From Streptomyces kurssanovii (GTDB taxonomy: Bacteria > Actinomycetota > Actinomycetes > Streptomycetales > Streptomycetaceae), in NCBI RefSeq assembly GCF_014649695.1, contig NZ_BMTN01000001.1, positions 124,001 to 188,000 on the forward strand: a stretch of DNA of 64,000 nucleotides, given 5' to 3'. The position numbers and the translations under genes were made by a program. A model generated the notes under the pieces. It was given only the letters and a program-made list of their open reading frames with translations. It did not search any database and had not been told where the DNA came from. The stretch's first letter is position 1, and each line of letters starts with the position of its first letter. This document shows, piece by piece, positions 52,429 through 61,164 of the stretch.

Positions 52429-52504
52429 CCCTCAGGACCCCTCCTGACCCGGCTGACCCGGCTCCGCGCAGGACCCCGCCGGACCTCGCCGGCCCCGGAC
52501 CCTC

Positions 52505-53314
52505 TCAGGCCGGGGCGTCCGCCGTCAGCAGGGTCCTCGTCTCCCGGACCAGCGTGCCCGCGGACGCCACCGAGGCCGTGTCCAGGCCGGTCAGCGCCGT
52601 GGACACGCGGCCCGCGAAGTCCGCGGGCATGCCAGGGAGCGCCGCGGCCGCCGCCAGCGCGCCCTTCTCGTTGAGGCACCACACCCGGTGGTGGGCGTGC
52701 ACGGCCTGAACCAGCACACCGAACGCGCGGGACAGGCACAGCGCCACATGCAGCGTGTCCGCCGCCCCCGCGGAGTTCGCCGCGGCGCCGACCGAGAACT
52801 CCGCCTCCCACGCCGCGTCGACCAGCGTGCGGCGCAACGGCTCCGGATACTCCTGTGTCCGCTCCCGCAACGACGTCAACTCGCCCGCCGGGTCGGCGAG
52901 TACGCGGCACAGCGCCACCTCGCCCACGTACGCGGGCGACCAGAAGCCCAGCGGGTGCCCGGGCTGGATCCCCGTCTCGAACCGCCCGGCCCAGCAGTCC
53001 GCCCGGACCCGTTCGACCCGGTCCAGGTCGCGCAGGATCCAGTCCACCGGCACGCCGTTCACCGAGAGCCACGCGCCGCCGTTCACCCACGGTCCCCAGC
53101 CGCCGGGTCCGGCGACCTCCACCGGCTCTCCGGTCATGTCCGACGCCAGCGCCGCCAGGGCCGGGACGTCGACCTGGCCGCGGTAGTAGACGCCGAGGTC
53201 CCAGTCGGAGTCGGGCCGGTGCGTGCCCCGCGCGCGGCTGCCGCCGAGCGCCACCGCACGCACGCCGGGCACCCCGGCGAGCCGCGCCGCCATGTTTTCG
53301 ATCATGTTGTTCAT
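52505..53314 (-). CDS. Nucleotidyltransferase-domain protein (MNT/KNTase-like)
   Basis: A 269-residue protein from ATG 53314. Residues ~20-45 hold the polymerase-beta-type motif VALGGSRARGTHRPDSDWDL (G-S-x-A-x-G followed by D-x-D). A WILRDLDRVE strand may supply the third Asp. The C-terminal ~130 residues are helical and resemble substrate-binding regions of aminoglycoside nucleotidyltransferases (LHVALCLSRAFGVLVQAVHA). It could adenylylate a small molecule, a toxin or a protein. No toxin-antitoxin partner adjoins it. Confidence 0.85.
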   Translation of the reverse strand: MNNMIENMAARLAGVPGVRAVALGGSRARGTHRPDSDWDLGVYYRGQVDVPALAALASDMTGEPVEVAGPGGWGPWVNGGAWLSVNGVPVDWILRDLDRVERVRADCWAGRFETGIQPGHPLGFWSPAYVGEVALCRVLADPAGELTSLRERTQEYPEPLRRTLVDAAWEAEFSVGAAANSAGAADTLHVALCLSRAFGVLVQAVHAHHRVWCLNEKGALAAAAALPGMPADFAGRVSTALTGLDTASVASAGTLVRETRTLLTADAPA

Positions 53315-53401
53315 CGCGCACGGACGGTACTCCGCCCGCGATGACGGTGCCCGGGAATATCCTTGGGTCTCTTGGCCGTCGGCTGACGAAGGAGTCCGAA
53401 G

Positions 53402-54817
53402 GTGCCGTCGATGCTCGATGCCGTCGTCGTGGGAGCCGGCCCCAACGGGCTGACCGCCGCGGTCGAACTGGCCCGCCGCGGCTTCTCGGTCGCCGTCCAT
53501 GAAGCCATGGACACCGTCGGTGGCGGTGCCAGGACCGAGGAACTGACCCTCCCCGGCTTCCGTCACGACCCGTGCTCAGCCGTCCATCCGCTGGGCGTCG
53601 GCTCGCCCGCCTTCCGCCGGATGCCGCTCGAGCGGCACGGCCTGACCTGGCTGCACCCCGAACTGCCGCTCGCCCATCCGTTCCCGGACGGCACGGCGGC
53701 CGTGCTCAGCCGCTCGGTCGGCGAGAGCGCCATGTCTCTGGGCGCGGCGGACGCCGGCGCGTACCGCCGCCTCCTGGCCCCCTACCTCGGCCACTGGGAC
53801 ACCATCGCCGCGGACTTCCTGCGCACGCCCTGGGACGGGCTGCCCACCGACCCGTACCGCTACGCACGCTTCGGCCTGGACGCCATCCGGCCCGCGAGCA
53901 TGCTCGCCCGCCGCTTCCGCGGCGAGAAGGCCCGCGGTCTGCTCGCCGGGCTCGCCGCGCACGCCATCGCCCCCACCAGCGGCTTCGCCACCGGAGGCAT
54001 CGCCCTGCTGTTCGCGCTGGCCGCGCACGAGGTCGGCTGGCCCGTCCCGCGCGGCGGCTCGCAGGCCATCGCCGACGCCCTCGCCTCCTACCTGCGCTCC
54101 CAGGGCGGGACCATCCACACGGGCACAGCGGTCCGGCGGCTCGACGAGCTCCCGCCGGCCCGGGCGTACGTCTTCGACACCTCACCGACCGCGCTCGCCA
54201 GGATCGCCGGTCTCGGCCAGGCGTACTGGCGCTACCGGTACGGCGCCTCCGCGTTCAAGGTCGACTACGCCCTGTCGGCGCCGATGCCGTGGCAGGCCAA
54301 GGAGGCCAGGGCCGCGGGGACCGTGCACATCGGACCCACGGCGGCCGAGATCGAGAGCGCCCTCGACGCGGCGGTCTCCGGCCGCGCTCCCGAGGTCCCG
54401 TTCCTGATCACCGCCCAGCCGAGCGTGACCGACCCGACCAGGGCGCCGGACGGCAAGCACGTCCTGTGGGCGTACGGCCATGTCCCGGCCGGCTGGGAAG
54501 GCGACGCGACCGAGGTCGTCGAACGCCAACTGGAACGCTTCGCACCGGGCTTCCGCGACCTGGTCCTGGCCCGCGCCGTCGCAGGCCCTCCCGAGATCGC
54601 CGCGCGCAACGCCAACTACGTGGGCGGTGACATCGCGTGCGGCGCCTTCTCCGGACTCCAGACCGTCATCCGCCCCAAGCTGGCCCGCGTTCCCTACGCG
54701 ACCGCCCACCCCGCCGTCTTCATCTGCTCCTCGGCGACCCCGCCCGGCCCCGGTGTCCACGGCATGTCGGGCCACCACGCGGCGAAGGCGGTGTGGCGCC
54801 GGCTGCGGCAGCGCTGA
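53402..54817 (+). CDS. FAD-dependent oxidoreductase of the phytoene-desaturase-like family
   Basis: A 471-residue flavoprotein. The dinucleotide-binding motif [20 protein letters not shown] lies at the N-terminus, followed by the second FAD contact [20 protein letters not shown]. The C-terminal [18 protein letters not shown] is typical for NAD(P)/FAD carotenoid-desaturase-like proteins of actinomycetes. GTG 53402 is seven bases from AAGGAG, whereas ATG 53411 is too far, so GTG is preferred. No carotenoid genes are beside it and the substrate is unknown. Confidence 0.9.
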   Translation: MPSMLDAVVVGAGPNGLTAAVELARRGFSVAVHEAMDTVGGGARTEELTLPGFRHDPCSAVHPLGVGSPAFRRMPLERHGLTWLHPELPLAHPFPDGTAAVLSRSVGESAMSLGAADAGAYRRLLAPYLGHWDTIAADFLRTPWDGLPTDPYRYARFGLDAIRPASMLARRFRGEKARGLLAGLAAHAIAPTSGFATGGIALLFALAAHEVGWPVPRGGSQAIADALASYLRSQGGTIHTGTAVRRLDELPPARAYVFDTSPTALARIAGLGQAYWRYRYGASAFKVDYALSAPMPWQAKEARAAGTVHIGPTAAEIESALDAAVSGRAPEVPFLITAQPSVTDPTRAPDGKHVLWAYGHVPAGWEGDATEVVERQLERFAPGFRDLVLARAVAGPPEIAARNANYVGGDIACGAFSGLQTVIRPKLARVPYATAHPAVFICSSATPPGPGVHGMSGHHAAKAVWRRLRQR

Positions 54818-54845
54818 GCCGAAAGGGGCTGGTCAGCGTGGTAGC

Positions 54846-54965
54846 GAACGGTTCACGCTGCGGCGCCGGGTCCTCGGACTGATCATGCTGCTCGACCGGT
54901 TGACACCGCGGGCGGCGCAGCGCCGCGAGTACCTCGCCGACGCCACGGCGGCGCGGGCGGGGGCC
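54846..54965 (+). pseudogene. Remnant of an M48-family metallopeptidase
   Basis: Between the oxidoreductase and the macro-domain gene one frame codes for LLDRLTPRAAQRREYLAD followed by ATAARAGA. This is the segment that follows the membrane helix in Streptomyces M48 (HtpX-like) peptidases and contains the third zinc-ligand region (E-Y-x-A-D-x-x-A). Nothing on either side belongs to such a gene, and no start or zinc HExxH remains. It appears to be a decayed fragment about 40 codons long. Confidence 0.55.
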
Positions 54966-54984
54966 GGGAAGGATGATGGGACCC

Positions 54985-55518
54985 ATGACGCAGACCGCAC
55001 CGACCGTCATCCTCGTCCGCGGCGACATCACCGAGCAGCGCGCCGACGCGATCGTCAACGCCGCCAACTCCTCGCTGCTCGGCGGCGGGGGAGTCGACGG
55101 CGCGATCCACCGCAAGGGCGGCCCCGGGATCCTCGCCGAGTGCCGGGCCCTGCGCGTCTCCCACTACGGCAAGGGGCTCCCGACCGGGCAAGCCGTCGCC
55201 ACCACGGCCGGACGTCTCGGCGCGGAACACGTCATCCACACCGTCGGGCCGGTCCACAGCACCTCCGAGGACCGCTCGGCGCTGCTCGCCTCCTGCTACC
55301 GCGAGTCGCTGCGCGTCGCGGCGGAGCTGGGCGCCCGGACCGTGGCGTTCCCGGCGATCTCCACGGGCATCTATGGGTGGCCCATGGACGACGGCGCCAA
55401 GATCGCGGTCCGCACCGTCCGCGAGGCCGCCGTGGCGCCCGTCGAGGAGGTGCGGTTCGTCCTGTTCGACGACAGCGCCTACGCTGCCTTCGAATCAGCC
55501 CTTCGATCTCCCGCCTGA
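54985..55518 (+). CDS. Macro-domain protein (O-acetyl-ADP-ribose deacetylase type)
   Basis: A 177-residue macrodomain from ATG 54985; in-frame ATGs at 54973 and 54976 crowd the GGAAGG site. Its signatures match the YmdB/MacroD class: VRGDITEQRADAIVNAANSS, LLGGGGVDGAIHRKGGPGIL, VIHTVGP and FPAISTGIYGWP. It removes the acetyl group from O-acetyl-ADP-ribose or mono-ADP-ribose from proteins. A sirtuin, which makes O-acetyl-ADP-ribose, is encoded 2.1 kb downstream at 57594-58340, a functional link worth noting though not an operon. Confidence 0.93.
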   Translation: MTQTAPTVILVRGDITEQRADAIVNAANSSLLGGGGVDGAIHRKGGPGILAECRALRVSHYGKGLPTGQAVATTAGRLGAEHVIHTVGPVHSTSEDRSALLASCYRESLRVAAELGARTVAFPAISTGIYGWPMDDGAKIAVRTVREAAVAPVEEVRFVLFDDSAYAAFESALRSPA

Positions 55519-55600
55519 GCCGCGCGGAGGCCCAGGCAGCCGGACGCTGATGTCGGATTCCTGCCAGCCACCCGTCCCCGGCACCCGCCATCCTTGAGGC

Positions 55601-57076
55601 ATGCACACCGACACCGAGCGTTGCGTGCGCGCCGTCCGTTCCAAGGACGCGCGGTTCGACGGATGGTTCTTCACCGCCGTGCTGACCACCCGGATCTACT
55701 GCCGTCCCAGTTGCCCGGTGGTGCCGCCGAAGGCCGAGAACATGGTCTTCTACCCGAGCGCCGCCGCCTGTCAGCAGGCCGGATTCCGGGCGTGCAAGCG
55801 CTGCCGTCCCGACACCAGCCCCGGCTCGCCCGAATGGAACGCCCGCGCCGACGCCGTGGCGCGGGCCGTCCGGCTCATCCAGGACGGTGTCGTCGACCGT
55901 GAGGGCGTGCCCGGCCTCGCGGCCCGGCTCGGCTATTCGGCCAGGCAGGTCGAGCGCCAGCTGCTCGCCGAGCTCGGCGCGGGGCCTCTCGCCCTGGCCC
56001 GGGCGCAGCGCGCGCAGACGGCGCGCCTGCTCATCGAGACGACGCCGTTGCCGATGGCGGAGATCGCCTTCGCGGCGGGCTTCTCCTCGATCCGCACGTT
56101 CAACGACACCGTCCGCGAGGTCTTCGCGCTCGCCCCGGGCGAGCTGCGGGCGAGGGCCGCCCGCGGTCGTGCCGCTCCCGCGCCCACACCCGGCGTGATC
56201 GCGCTCAGGCTCCCGTACCGCGCACCGCTCGAGCCCGGCAACCTCTTCGGGCATCTCGCGGCGACCGGCGTACCCGGCGTGGAGGAATGGCGGGACGGCG
56301 CGTACCGGCGCACGCTCTCGCTCCCGTACGGACACGGCATCGCCTCCCTCACCCCGCTTCCCGACCACATCGCCTGCCGGCTGTCGCTGACCGACCCGCG
56401 CGATCTCACCATCGCGATCAGCCGATGCCGCTGGATGCTCGACCTGGACGCCGACCCGGTCGCCGTCGACGACCAGTTGCGCGACGATCCGCTGCTGGCG
56501 CCGCTGGTCGACAAGGCACCCGGCCGGCGCGTGCCGCGCACCGTCGACGCGGCGGAGTTCGCCGTACGCGCCGTGCTCGGCCAGCAGGTCTCCACGGCCG
56601 CCGCCCGCACCCACGGGGGCCGCCTCGTCCGGGCGCACGGCGTGCCCGTGGAGGACCCGGAGGGCGGCCTGACCCACCTCTTCCCCGTGCCGGAGGCGCT
56701 GGCGTCCCTCGACCCGGAGGCCCTGGCGCTGCCCCGCAGCCGCCGGACGACCCTGACCACGCTCGTCGCCGCCCTCGCCGACGGCACGCTGAAGCTCGAC
56801 CCCGGCAGCGACTGGGACAAGGCGCGCGCCCAGCTCGCCGGCCTGCCCGGTTTCGGACCGTGGACCGTGGAGGTCATCGCGATGCGCGCCCTCGGCGATC
56901 CCGACGCCTTCCTCCCCACCGACCTCGGCATGCGGCGCGCCGCCGCCGCACTCGGCCTGCCGTCCACGCCCGCCGCCCTCACCGCACGCGCCGCCGCCTG
57001 GCGGCCGTGGCGGGCCTACGCGGTCCAGTACCTGTGGGCGTCGGACGACCACCCCATCAACCACCTTCCCGCGTAA
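55601..57076 (+). CDS. Fused Ada methyl-phosphotriester regulator and AlkA DNA glycosylase
   Basis: A 491-residue multidomain repair protein. Residues 1-75 are the Ada zinc domain with Cys34, Cys38, Cys65 and Cys68 (YCRPSCP, CKRCRPD); Cys38 is the expected methyl acceptor. Residues ~85-180 are an AraC-type HTH. Residues ~195-285 are the AlkA N-domain, and ~290-485 the HhH-GPD glycosylase, with GLPGFGPWTVEVIAMRALGD and a catalytic Asp in FLPTDLG. It senses alkylated phosphates and excises 3-alkyladenine-type bases. It lies 23 bp upstream of ogt, forming an adaptive-response operon. Confidence 0.95.
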   Translation: MHTDTERCVRAVRSKDARFDGWFFTAVLTTRIYCRPSCPVVPPKAENMVFYPSAAACQQAGFRACKRCRPDTSPGSPEWNARADAVARAVRLIQDGVVDREGVPGLAARLGYSARQVERQLLAELGAGPLALARAQRAQTARLLIETTPLPMAEIAFAAGFSSIRTFNDTVREVFALAPGELRARAARGRAAPAPTPGVIALRLPYRAPLEPGNLFGHLAATGVPGVEEWRDGAYRRTLSLPYGHGIASLTPLPDHIACRLSLTDPRDLTIAISRCRWMLDLDADPVAVDDQLRDDPLLAPLVDKAPGRRVPRTVDAAEFAVRAVLGQQVSTAAARTHGGRLVRAHGVPVEDPEGGLTHLFPVPEALASLDPEALALPRSRRTTLTTLVAALADGTLKLDPGSDWDKARAQLAGLPGFGPWTVEVIAMRALGDPDAFLPTDLGMRRAAAALGLPSTPAALTARAAAWRPWRAYAVQYLWASDDHPINHLPA

Positions 57077-57099
57077 CCCGCGTAAGGAGACCGACAGAC

Positions 57100-57675
57100 A
57101 TGACGAGCCGTCAGTACACCGTCGTCGACAGCCCGTACGGCCCGCTCACCCTCGTCGCCACCGACGGCGTGCTCAGCGGGCTGTACATGACCGAGCAGCG
57201 GCACCGCCCCGCGGAGGAGACCTTCGGCGAGGAGGACGAGCGGCCGTTCGGCGAGACGATCCGCCAGCTCGACGCCTACTTCGCCCGCGAGCTCACCGAG
57301 TTCGACCTGCCGATGCACTTCACGGGCACGCCCTTCCAGCGCAGCGTGTGGGAGCAGTTGTGCCGGATCCCGTACGGGCAGACCCGCACCTACGGCGAAC
57401 TCGCGGAGAACCTCGGCAACCGGGGCGCGTCCCGCGCCGTGGGGCTCGCCAACGGCAAGAACCCGATCGGCATCATCGTGCCCTGCCATCGCGTCATCGG
57501 CTCGTCCGGCAGCCTCGTCGGCTACGGCGGCGGCCTCGACCGCAAACAGCGGCTGCTCTCCTTCGAGCGCGGCGGCTTCGACGACGCGCTCTTTCAGCCC
57601 GCGAGCCGCTCCAGCAGCGCGGGCAGCGCCGTCCCGATGGGCTCCCGGACGACCTCGTCGGCCATCTCGTCGTAA
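57100..57675 (+). CDS. ogt: Methylated-DNA--protein-cysteine S-methyltransferase
   Basis: A 191-residue alkyltransferase from ATG 57100 (AAGGAG nine bases upstream). It takes O6-methyl groups from guanine onto Cys129 of IIVPCHRVIG. The HTH region (TYGELAENLGNRGASRAVG) contains the Arg finger. The normal protein ends near SFERGGF; about 25 further Ser-rich residues follow. These are encoded where the gene overlaps the convergent sirtuin by 82 bases, and are probably an extension by readthrough of an ancestral stop. Confidence 0.95.
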   Translation: MTSRQYTVVDSPYGPLTLVATDGVLSGLYMTEQRHRPAEETFGEEDERPFGETIRQLDAYFARELTEFDLPMHFTGTPFQRSVWEQLCRIPYGQTRTYGELAENLGNRGASRAVGLANGKNPIGIIVPCHRVIGSSGSLVGYGGGLDRKQRLLSFERGGFDDALFQPASRSSSAGSAVPMGSRTTSSAISS

Positions 57676-58340
57676 GGCGTCGGTTCGGCGTTCACGACGA
57701 TCAGCCGGGCGCCGTGCTCGGCCGCGACACCGGCGAGGCCCGCGGCCGGCTGGACCTGGAGGCTGCTGCCGACGGCGACGAAGACCTGGCAGGCCTTGGT
57801 GACCGCGACGGCCTGACCCAGCACGACCGGGTCGAGGCGCTGGCCGAACATCACGGTCGCCGACTTCAGGATCCCGCCGCACTCCCGGCACGGCGGGTCG
57901 TCCTCACCGGCCTCCACACGGGCGAGGGCGTCCTCCATCGGTCCGCGCGCGTGGCACCCGGTGCACACGAAACTCCGTGCGCTGCCGTGCAGTTCGAAGA
58001 CCTTGCGGGCGGGCAGCCCGGCGAGCTGGTGCAGCCCGTCCACGTTCTGAGTGATCACCCGCACCGGCACCCCGGACCGTTCGAGCGCGACGACCGCCCG
58101 ATGCGCCGCGTTCGGCTCGGCCTTCAGCGTGCGGTTCTCGCGCCGCATCTGCCACGACCGCCGCCGGATCTCGGGATCAGCCATGTAGTACTCGTACGTG
58201 ACGAGTTTCTGCGCCTCCGGGTCCCGCCGCCACAGCCCGTTGGGGCCGCGATAGTCAGGGATCCCGGAATCGGTGGAGATACCGGCGCCACTGAGGATGG
58301 CGACAAGGGGCCGGTCATGGCGCGAGGTCACTTCTGCCAT
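57594..58340 (-). CDS. NAD-dependent protein deacylase (sirtuin)
   Basis: A 248-residue Sir2-family protein. It has the NAD motif AILSGAGISTDSGIPDYRGP, TQNVDGLHQLAG, the catalytic His in VFELHGSARSFVC, a zinc Cys set (CTGCHARG and CRECGG), and VAVGSSLQVQPAAGL. It deacetylates or deacylates lysines, releasing O-acetyl-ADP-ribose. Class II/U-like features are suggested by its short zinc loop, though this is not certain. Its 3' end overlaps ogt on the other strand by 82 bases. Confidence 0.95.
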   Translation of the reverse strand: MAEVTSRHDRPLVAILSGAGISTDSGIPDYRGPNGLWRRDPEAQKLVTYEYYMADPEIRRRSWQMRRENRTLKAEPNAAHRAVVALERSGVPVRVITQNVDGLHQLAGLPARKVFELHGSARSFVCTGCHARGPMEDALARVEAGEDDPPCRECGGILKSATVMFGQRLDPVVLGQAVAVTKACQVFVAVGSSLQVQPAAGLAGVAAEHGARLIVVNAEPTPYDEMADEVVREPIGTALPALLERLAG

Positions 58341-58486
58341 TGCTCTGCTCCACGGAGTGCCGGCGTCCCCTCACGACCGCGCACGCCGGTGCCGCGCCGG
58401 ATCGCGAGGGCTGTCACATGACCGAATGTACGCAGACGGCGCCACCGGTGGCGAACCGTTTGCGCGCCGGTGCTACCGTCCCGCCC

Positions 58487-58687
58487 ATGGCGAAGGTCAC
58501 GATCAGTCTGGATGCCGAACTCGTCGTCGAGGTCATGGTGCTGGCGGGCGTGGGCAGTCCGCAGGACGCCGTCGAGCTGGTCGTGCGCGACTACATCGCG
58601 CGGGGCCACCGCACGGAGGCACGGGTGGCCGCACGCGACGAGCCCCAGGGCAAGCGCGACGTCCAGCCGCCGGATCCCCAGGCGTGA
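58487..58687 (+). CDS. Ribbon-helix-helix protein (VapB/DUF2191-like), orphan
   Basis: A 66-residue protein from ATG 58487. AKVTISLDAELVVEVMVLAG is the beta-strand/helix of a ribbon-helix-helix domain, and GSPQDAVELVVRDYIARG the second helix. The tail is charged and flexible. Antitoxins of the VapB/DUF2191 kind look like this, but no PIN-domain toxin follows: the next gene is a Nudix hydrolase on the other strand. It is therefore either a stand-alone regulator or a leftover antitoxin. Confidence 0.78.
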   Translation: MAKVTISLDAELVVEVMVLAGVGSPQDAVELVVRDYIARGHRTEARVAARDEPQGKRDVQPPDPQA

Positions 58688-58703
58688 CCTCCGGGGCGAC
58701 CGG

Positions 58704-59198
58704 TCAGGAAACCGGCGGCAGCCCGTTCACCAGCTCGACCGTCCCGGTCCCCGCCTCCAACGCGTCGAGGGCGGCCAGAACCCGGTGCCCGAGCGAACCG
58801 AGCAGAAACCGGGGAAGGTCCTCCCTGGCCACCAGCCGCCAGGAGAGCAGCTCCTCCTCCTGGAGCCGGATCGCCTTGAGGCGTTCCTGGGTGAGCACGC
58901 CGCCGTCGTACACGTACGCGGTGATCGGCGGCCGGCCCTCGCCCGGCACCCAGTCGACGGCGAGCAGCGCCCCCGGCTCGACGTCGAGCCCGATCTCCTC
59001 GGCGGCCTCCCGCCGGGCGGCCTGGCGCGGAGTCTCGCCCAGATCGGACTCGATGGTGCCGCCCGGCAGCCCCCAGCCCTCGCGGTAGTTGGGCTCCACG
59101 AGCAGCACGAGGCCCTCGTCGTTCCGCAGCAGCACGGCGGCACCGGCGAGCACGCGGGGCAGGGAAGCGATGTACGCGGCATAGTCGGAGGTCGTCAC
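58704..59198 (-). CDS. Nudix hydrolase
   Basis: A 164-residue protein from GTG 59198. The Nudix box G-x5-E-x7-R-E-x2-E-E-x-G-U is complete in GGTIESDLGETPRQAARREA followed by AEEIGLD. It hydrolyses a nucleoside diphosphate linked to another group; the substrate is not defined. ARVLAGAAVLLRNDEGLVLL-like strands precede the box. It is divergent from glycerate kinase. Confidence 0.93.
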   Translation of the reverse strand: MTTSDYAAYIASLPRVLAGAAVLLRNDEGLVLLVEPNYREGWGLPGGTIESDLGETPRQAARREAAEEIGLDVEPGALLAVDWVPGEGRPPITAYVYDGGVLTQERLKAIRLQEEELLSWRLVAREDLPRFLLGSLGHRVLAALDALEAGTGTVELVNGLPPVS

Positions 59199-59317
59199 GG
59201 CACGCAGCGTAGGCCATACGGCGTACGGAGCCGGACGATGTGGGACTGGCATGCCCTCCGGTGCTGCCGATAAGGTCGGGGCGGCGCGACTGCCTGTTCG
59301 ATAGCAAGGGATACAAG

Positions 59318-60451
59318 GTGACGGACGGAGCAGTTACTCAGCCCGCGCGGGTGCTCGTCGCGGCTGACAAGTTCAAGGGCTCGCTCACGGCCGTACAGGT
59401 CGCGGAGCGGGTGACGGCCGGCCTGCGGCGGGTCCTGCCCGGGCTGGAGGTCGAGGCCCTGCCCGTCGCCGACGGCGGCGACGGTACGGTCGCGGCGGCG
59501 GTCGCCGCCGGCTTCGAACGCCGCGAGGTGCGGGTCACAGGGCCGCGCGGCGAGTCACTGACAGCGGCGTACGCCCTCCGGGACGGCACCGCGGTGGTCG
59601 AGATGGCAGAGGCCTCCGGCCTCCAGCACCTGCCGGCCGGTGTCTTCGCCCCGCTGACCGCCACGACGTACGGCTCCGGGGAACTCCTGCGCGCCGCGCT
59701 CGACGCGGGCGCGCGCACGATCGTCTTCGGCGTCGGCGGCAGCGCGACCACCGACGGCGGCGCCGGAATGCTCGCCGCGCTCGGCGCACGCTTCCTCGAC
59801 GCGTCCGGAGCGCCGGTGCCACCCGGCGGGGGAGGCCTGCGCGAACTGGCGACGGCCGACCTGTCAGGGCTCGACGCCCGCCTCAAGGACGTCGAACTGA
59901 TCCTCGCCAGTGACGTCGACAACCCGCTGACGGGTCCGAAGGGCGCGCCGGCGGTGTACGGGCCGCAGAAGGGCGCCACGCCGGACGACGTCGCCCTCCT
60001 CGACGAGGCCCTCGCGCACTACGCCTCCGTCCTCGGCCCCGAACACGCGGACTCGCCCGGCGCGGGCGCGGCCGGCGGCATCGGCTACGGGGCGCTCGTC
60101 GCGCTCGGCGCGAGCTTCCGGCCCGGCATCGAGGTCATGCTCGACGTCCTCGGTTTCGCCCCCGCGCTGGCGAGGGCGACGCTCGTCATCACCGGCGAGG
60201 GCTCCCTCGACGAGCAGACCCTCCACGGCAAGGCACCGGCAGGCGTCGCGGCGGCGGCCCGCGCCCGCGGCATCGAGGTCGTCGCGGTCTGCGGCCGCCT
60301 GGCCCTCCCCCCGGAGGCCCTGGGTCACGCGGGCATCCGCCGCGCGTACGCCTTGTCGGCGCTCGAACCGGACCCGGCGGTGTCCATGTCCCAGGCGGGC
60401 CCCCTCCTGGAACGCGTGGCGGAGTCGATCGCGCGGGACTTCCTGACCTGA
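59318..60451 (+). CDS. Glycerate kinase (GlxK-type, class II)
   Basis: A 377-residue protein from GTG 59318 with AAGGGA six bases upstream. It has the GlxK-family signatures VLVAADKFKGSLTAVQVAE, LPVADGGDGTVAA, GVGGSATTDGGAGMLAALGA, DVDNPLTGPKGAPAVYGPQKG in outline, GAGAAGGIGYGALVALGA and TGEGSLDEQTLHGKAP. It phosphorylates D-glycerate (usually to 2-phosphoglycerate). It has no other glyoxylate-pathway genes next to it. The last ~150 bases overlap spurious GC-rich minus-strand frames. Confidence 0.95.
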   Translation: MTDGAVTQPARVLVAADKFKGSLTAVQVAERVTAGLRRVLPGLEVEALPVADGGDGTVAAAVAAGFERREVRVTGPRGESLTAAYALRDGTAVVEMAEASGLQHLPAGVFAPLTATTYGSGELLRAALDAGARTIVFGVGGSATTDGGAGMLAALGARFLDASGAPVPPGGGGLRELATADLSGLDARLKDVELILASDVDNPLTGPKGAPAVYGPQKGATPDDVALLDEALAHYASVLGPEHADSPGAGAAGGIGYGALVALGASFRPGIEVMLDVLGFAPALARATLVITGEGSLDEQTLHGKAPAGVAAAARARGIEVVAVCGRLALPPEALGHAGIRRAYALSALEPDPAVSMSQAGPLLERVAESIARDFLT

Positions 60452-61164
60452 CCGTCGGCCGGGGAACGTCCCGCTGCGCGGAGCCTTTCCCCACCCCGCC
60501 CTTCCCGAACCGGGGCAGGCCCCGGACCCCGTGGGGGCTGACGCCCCCAGTCCCCCTGGGAGGGGGAAGGATGTGGTGGGGGCTGACGCCCCACCCCCCT
60601 GAGCGGCAGCTTCGCGCCGCGAAAGGCCCCAGCAGCCCGGTACGGGCACCGGACCGGGCCGACGGCCCCCGTTCGCGGCCCGGCCCGGGCGCCCGCCCCA
60701 GGGCCGGACCTCCGCCCCGCATGGAGCGACCATCGGCCTGACCGACCAGCAGGCCGAGGGCACACCACTGCGGGACCACCGGCCGGACAGAGCCCCGCCC
60801 CGCAGGGGCGCAACACCACCGGACCGGGCCGGCCCCGCAAGGCACAGGCCACCCCGCCCCGGACCCCGTCCGCAGGCCGCACCACGCCCCCCGTGCCGGA
60901 CCTCGCCCGCAGGGCGCACCGCCCCCGTGCCGGGCTGCACCACCCCGTGCCCGGTCGCCCACGCCCCAGGTGCGGCGAACGCCCCGCGGAGCGTGACGCC
61001 CCCGGGCACGGCGTCTCGGCTGTGCCGGTGCACAGCGTGGGTGTCCCGCCGCTGGTCAGGCGCAGCGAGTCCCGTGACAGCCGTGGACCCCGCAGGCCGC
61101 CCGGTGCTGGTGTAGGCCCCGAGAGGCGAGCCGACCGTTGGTGAGCCGGACAAGGGGTTTGCGT
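60452..61164. repeat. Long GC-rich intergenic region with hairpin repeats
   Basis: About 710 bases with no supportable gene. It has GGGGGC-TGAC-GCCCCC (60533-60548) and a second copy GTGGGGGCTGACGCCCCAC (60575-60593). Many short repeats of GGCCGGACAGAGCCCCG/GCAGGGCGCACC type follow. Sequence of this kind recurs between Streptomyces genes. The minus-strand open frames here (for instance 60189-60962) are Gly/Arg/Pro-rich and have no conserved motif. A transcription terminator for glycerate kinase may be included. Confidence 0.7.
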
